64,000 nucleotides of DNA, from NCBI RefSeq assembly GCF_000482465.1, contig NZ_KI519432.1, positions 3,116 through 67,115 on the forward strand, in the 5' to 3' direction. The notes beneath the pieces were generated by a model, which did not search any database, was not told the origin of the DNA, and saw nothing but the letters and a program-made list of their open reading frames with translations. The translations under genes and the position numbers were made by a program. How positions within the stretch are numbered: position 1 is the first letter of the stretch; each line of letters begins with the position of its first letter. This document shows positions 60,900 to 64,000 of the stretch, one piece after another. This DNA comes from Runella limosa DSM 17973 (GTDB lineage: Bacteria; Bacteroidota; Bacteroidia; Cytophagales; Spirosomataceae).

Positions 60900-60962
60900 C
60901 AACGACGGCAGGAAACGTACTCGAAAGTAATAAACTACCGAACGACGTTACCGCCGTCGTTG
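60900..60962 (+). repeat. Long-spaced inverted repeat before the TonB-dependent receptor
   Basis: CAACGACGGC (60900-60909) and GCCGTCGTTG (60953-60962) are perfect complements with 43 bases between and TCGGCTTTTTG after. It may be a terminator of the lipoprotein gene or a leader structure of the receptor mRNA. Confidence 0.45.
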
Positions 60963-60991
60963 TCGGCTTTTTGAACTATAATCCATACTTT

Positions 60992-63742
60992 ATGAAACAA
61001 TTATTACTCGTTCTTCTCTTGCTGGGGACGTTTGCTGGATGGGCGCAGGGGCCTGCGGAGGCAGAGCTTGTTATCAAAGACGAATTTTATAACAACAAGC
61101 CTTTGCTGTTTGTGTTGACTGATTTGAAGAAAAAGTACAATGTCAAGGTCGATTACGACGAAGAATTGGTCAAGAAGTACCGCGTATCGTATTGGTTTGA
61201 TAATACCAAATTTCTCGAAGGTTTGAAAGGCGTACTGCGCGATACCAAAGAGCTTACCTTTTACATCACGGAGGCCAATACGGTTAAAATTGTTCCCAAA
61301 AACTCTCCCGAACTTCCCAAAGAAGCCCGAAAAGAATTTGATACGCGCTACCGTGGCGTACCGACTCGCGCGGATTTTACGCTCGTGGGGCGCATTGTAG
61401 AAAAAGGAACGTCCGAAAACATGCCCTTTGCGTCGGTGGCGGTGCTGGGGACAAAAATTGGGGCTCAGACCAACGTGGACGGGTATTTTACGTTGCTTAA
61501 AGTACCTTCCGATACGGTGACGCTGTTGGTGAGCTACGTGGGGTACAAAAACGCAACGGTGTTTTTATCCCCCAAAACGCCGCTCGACAACTTTATTATT
61601 GAGATTGAACCTGGCGAGCAGGAACTCGAAGAAGTCATGGTCATGGGGGAAAAAACGGAAGTGTTGAAAGCCAATGAAATTGTGGGAATGATTAAAATGA
61701 CCCCCAAAAATTTGGCAAAACTACCCAACATCGGCGAACGTGACCCCTTTCGGGCGTTTCAATTGATGCCTGGGGTCAGTGCTTCCAACGAATCTTCATC
61801 GGGCTTGTACGTGCGCGGAGGCACTCCCGACCAAACTCTGGTGCTGTACGATGGCTTTACGGTGTATCACGTCGATCACCTTTTTGGCTTTTTCTCGGCC
61901 TTCAATTATAACGCTCTCAAAGATATTCAGCTTTACAAAGGAGGTTTTGATGCCAAATTTGGCGGGCGCATTTCGGCCGTGGCTGAAATCACGGGGAAGG
62001 AAGGAAACAAAAACAAAATCAACGCAGGTGCTGATTTGAGCTTGTTGAGCGCCAATGCCTATATCGAAACGCCGTTGAGTAAAAAAATGACGCTGTTGGT
62101 AGCAGGGCGGCGTTCTTACAAAGGGCCGTTGTACGAAAAAATCTTCAACACGTTTACCTCAGAACGCCAAACAACGGTGGCACAAACGGGGTTTGGACGC
62201 CCCCCAGGCGGGCCAGGTGGACGATTTGGGAATAATGCCCTCCAAAACCAAACGGCGCAGTCGTATTTCTATGACCTAAACGCTAAACTGACGTGGAACC
62301 TTTCCAAAAAGGATATTTTGACCTGGAGTTTGTACAACGGAACGGATAAAATGGATAACTCCTCGGCGTCTTCGTTTAATTTTGGTCGTGGTGGCGACTT
62401 GGGTGCTTCCACTTCTTCCAATGACATTTCGGCTTGGGGGAATTTGGGAAGTAGTTTTAAATGGTCGCGGCGCTGGAACGACAAATTGTACAGCAATATG
62501 CTCGTAAGCTACTCTAATTTTTACAGTAATCGAGATAATACCCGCACCGTCGTAAGTACCATTCCTGCAACGGATACCTCCGTGGCAATCACGCGCAAAC
62601 AGAATATTGGACAAGTTGAAACCAATGATTTGAAGGATTTTACGGCCAAAATAGACTTTGAATACAAATTGACGCCGCACAATCAGCTGGAGTTTGGAAT
62701 CCACTCAACGGCCAATACCATTGATTATCAATACATCCAAAACGACACCGTCAATGTATTGAGCAAAAGCGACCGTGGCCTCATCACGGCGTTTTATTTG
62801 CAAGACCAAATGCGGTTGTTTAATACCAAGTTGTTGTTGAAGCCAGGCTTACGTATCAATCATTTTAACGTGACCAATAAGCTCTATTTTGAGCCTCGAT
62901 TAAGCGCAACGTACGCACTGACCGATAAAATAAAGCTCAAAATGGCGACGGGGCGTTATTTTCAGTTTGCCAAACAAATCAACCGCGAAGATTTGACGCA
63001 GGGAAACCGTAGTTATTGGTTGTTGGCCAATGGCGGAACGCTTCCTATCACGCAGTCGGATCACCTCATTGTGGGCGGAAGTTATGAGTACAAGCAGTAC
63101 TTGGTGGACGTGGAGTTTTACCAAAAAAACAACACGGGTATCACCGAATATACCCTGCGTTTTGTGCCCCAAATCCGCCAAGGGTTGAGCGTTCAGGAAA
63201 CGTTTTTTAACGGAAATGAAGTGGTACGCGGCGTGGATGTGTTGGTGCAACGCAAGTTTGGGGATTTCAACGGCTGGATAGGTTATACACTCTCGGAAGC
63301 GCTTCGAAACGTGTCGGCGTTTTCAGATTTACCTTACCATTCCGACCAAGACGTGCGTCATCAGTTTAAGTTTATTGGAGCGTATCGTTGGAAAAACATC
63401 GACTTTTCCCTGACTCAGATATTCTCGACAGGCCGTCCTTATACTTCTATTGTGGGGGCTTACCAAGTTAAGTTATTGGACGGTTCAGTGCGCAGTTTTA
63501 CAATGCCGTCGGATAAAAACGCGACTCGTTTTTCGTCCTACAATCGCCTCGATATTTCGGCAACCTACAATGCGCGTTGGGGAAGCATCGGGCTTTCGGT
63601 ATTTAACCTATACAACCGCAAAAATGTGTGGTACAAACGTTTTGAAGTCATTACCGAAAACGGCGAAAGTGTGCTTCAAACCACCAATGTCAATTATTTG
63701 GGATTCACACCAAACGTCACTTTCTCGTGGAAACTCCGCTAA
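60992..63742 (+). CDS. TonB-dependent receptor with STN-like and carboxypeptidase-like domains
   Basis: 916 aa from MKQLLLVLLL; the upstream TTG start is not needed. A signal peptide (GWAQ) leads to an STN-like domain (~30-105, VDYDEELVKKYRVSYW) and a CarbopepD-regulatory domain (~130-205, LVGRIVEKGTSENMPFASV). The plug (~215-330) has SSGLYVRGGTPDQTLVLYDG, and a 22-strand barrel follows, ending NYLGFTPNVTFSWKLR with an aromatic-rich last strand. It imports a ligand energised by TonB. The STN-like domain may signal to an anti-sigma factor, and an ECF sigma gene is 2 kb away. A DUF4249 lipoprotein gene follows after 37 bp. Confidence 0.9.
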   Translation: MKQLLLVLLLLGTFAGWAQGPAEAELVIKDEFYNNKPLLFVLTDLKKKYNVKVDYDEELVKKYRVSYWFDNTKFLEGLKGVLRDTKELTFYITEANTVKIVPKNSPELPKEARKEFDTRYRGVPTRADFTLVGRIVEKGTSENMPFASVAVLGTKIGAQTNVDGYFTLLKVPSDTVTLLVSYVGYKNATVFLSPKTPLDNFIIEIEPGEQELEEVMVMGEKTEVLKANEIVGMIKMTPKNLAKLPNIGERDPFRAFQLMPGVSASNESSSGLYVRGGTPDQTLVLYDGFTVYHVDHLFGFFSAFNYNALKDIQLYKGGFDAKFGGRISAVAEITGKEGNKNKINAGADLSLLSANAYIETPLSKKMTLLVAGRRSYKGPLYEKIFNTFTSERQTTVAQTGFGRPPGGPGGRFGNNALQNQTAQSYFYDLNAKLTWNLSKKDILTWSLYNGTDKMDNSSASSFNFGRGGDLGASTSSNDISAWGNLGSSFKWSRRWNDKLYSNMLVSYSNFYSNRDNTRTVVSTIPATDTSVAITRKQNIGQVETNDLKDFTAKIDFEYKLTPHNQLEFGIHSTANTIDYQYIQNDTVNVLSKSDRGLITAFYLQDQMRLFNTKLLLKPGLRINHFNVTNKLYFEPRLSATYALTDKIKLKMATGRYFQFAKQINREDLTQGNRSYWLLANGGTLPITQSDHLIVGGSYEYKQYLVDVEFYQKNNTGITEYTLRFVPQIRQGLSVQETFFNGNEVVRGVDVLVQRKFGDFNGWIGYTLSEALRNVSAFSDLPYHSDQDVRHQFKFIGAYRWKNIDFSLTQIFSTGRPYTSIVGAYQVKLLDGSVRSFTMPSDKNATRFSSYNRLDISATYNARWGSIGLSVFNLYNRKNVWYKRFEVITENGESVLQTTNVNYLGFTPNVTFSWKLR

Positions 63743-63779
63743 AAGGCGAGATGAGACTGTTTTTTTTGTAAACCTCAAC

Positions 63780-64000
63780 ATGAATTTTTCGATGAACTAT
63801 ATAGCAACTTTTTTTAAGAAATTTCAACAAACAGCGCTGATGGGGCTGCTCTTAGGAGTATTTGGCTTGGCGTCTTGTACGGACACGAATCAGGTGGTCT
63901 TTTCTAACCAAAAACCCGTAGTGGAGGCTTTTTTGGCGCCAGGAAAACCTGTAAGTTTAAAATTGACAACGGTAACTTCCTACGCGGCTTCGGGCGACGA
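63780..64000 (+). CDS. DUF4249 family lipoprotein (3'-partial)
   Basis: 73 codons are visible before the window ends. A lipoprotein signal (GVFGLASC, Cys ~35) is followed by KPVVEAFLAPGKPVSLKLT, the start of DUF4249 proteins, which accompany TonB-dependent receptors as probable surface ligand-binding partners. It is 37 bp after the receptor stop on the same strand, so the two form an operon. Confidence 0.75.
   Translation, partial: MNFSMNYIATFFKKFQQTALMGLLLGVFGLASCTDTNQVVFSNQKPVVEAFLAPGKPVSLKLTTVTSYAASGD

Overview
The window looks like a chromosomal segment of a Bacteroidota bacterium, most likely a Cytophagales member of the Spirosomataceae/Cytophagaceae type (Runella- or Dyadobacter-like; genus is inference). 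Indicators are type IX secretion sorting domains of both type A and type B, a TonB-dependent receptor paired with a DUF4249 lipoprotein, promoter -7 boxes of the form TAnnTTTG, an ECF sigma factor with an unusual membrane partner, a carotenoid gene beside a CarH-like regulator, and many surface repeat proteins.

Layout. 1-7.1 kb: the 3' part of a giant aspartate-rich (thrombospondin type-3-like) repeat protein ending in a dockerin-like loop, followed by a type-IX-sorted protein with a cohesin-like region. 7.1-14.0 kb: an AT-rich accessory island, all genes on the minus strand, bracketed by 50-bp direct repeats. It holds a MITE-like element, a truncated YdeI gene, DUF1761 and WYL-regulator genes, a HEPN-like protein, an OLD-like ATPase overlapping a PD-(D/E)XK-like nuclease, a PUR-alpha/HTH fusion, a gamma-glutamylcyclotransferase and a decayed tyrosine recombinase. 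Integron attC-like imperfect palindromes separate the genes, so the island resembles a cassette array without an integrase. 14-24 kb: DUF2911, M28 peptidase (frameshifted at a homopolymer) and DUF3472 genes; a ferredoxin reductase/ferredoxin pair; a BspA-type repeat protein; a modular sugar dehydrogenase-cytochrome protein.

24-36 kb: mainly core metabolism (N-acyltransferase plus argG, sirtuin, folD, desaturase) with lipoprotein and OmpA-like genes. Two toxin-antitoxin loci lie here: an MNT/HEPN pair destroyed by a 236-bp TTAA-flanked element and by deletion, and an apparently intact Xre/RES pair with an operator-like dyad. 36-46 kb: a GH20 hexosaminidase, a 54-aa membrane peptide gene and a 2070-aa type-IX-sorted surface protein with near-identical 89-residue repeats. 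46-57 kb: amino-acid permease, lpxB, queD-like, hldD, a CarH-like regulator with a carotenoid gene, tRNA-His, YqeY-like, CvpA and DUF2520 genes. 57-64 kb: an ECF sigma factor with a protein predicted to reach from inner membrane to an outer-membrane barrel, two lipoproteins, and a TonB-dependent receptor/DUF4249 pair that runs off the end.

Three families of short non-coding repeats recur: (i) hairpin plus 13-nt tail modules ending TTTGTAG, also found as inverted pairs; (ii) GAATGTCGA repeats that abut stop codons; (iii) GGTTG/CAACC hairpins with TGAG, CTCA or similar loops. The best candidates for something undescribed are the cassette-like island with its ATPase/nuclease pair, the dockerin/cohesin-like neighbour pair at the left end, and the inverted-pair hairpin elements.
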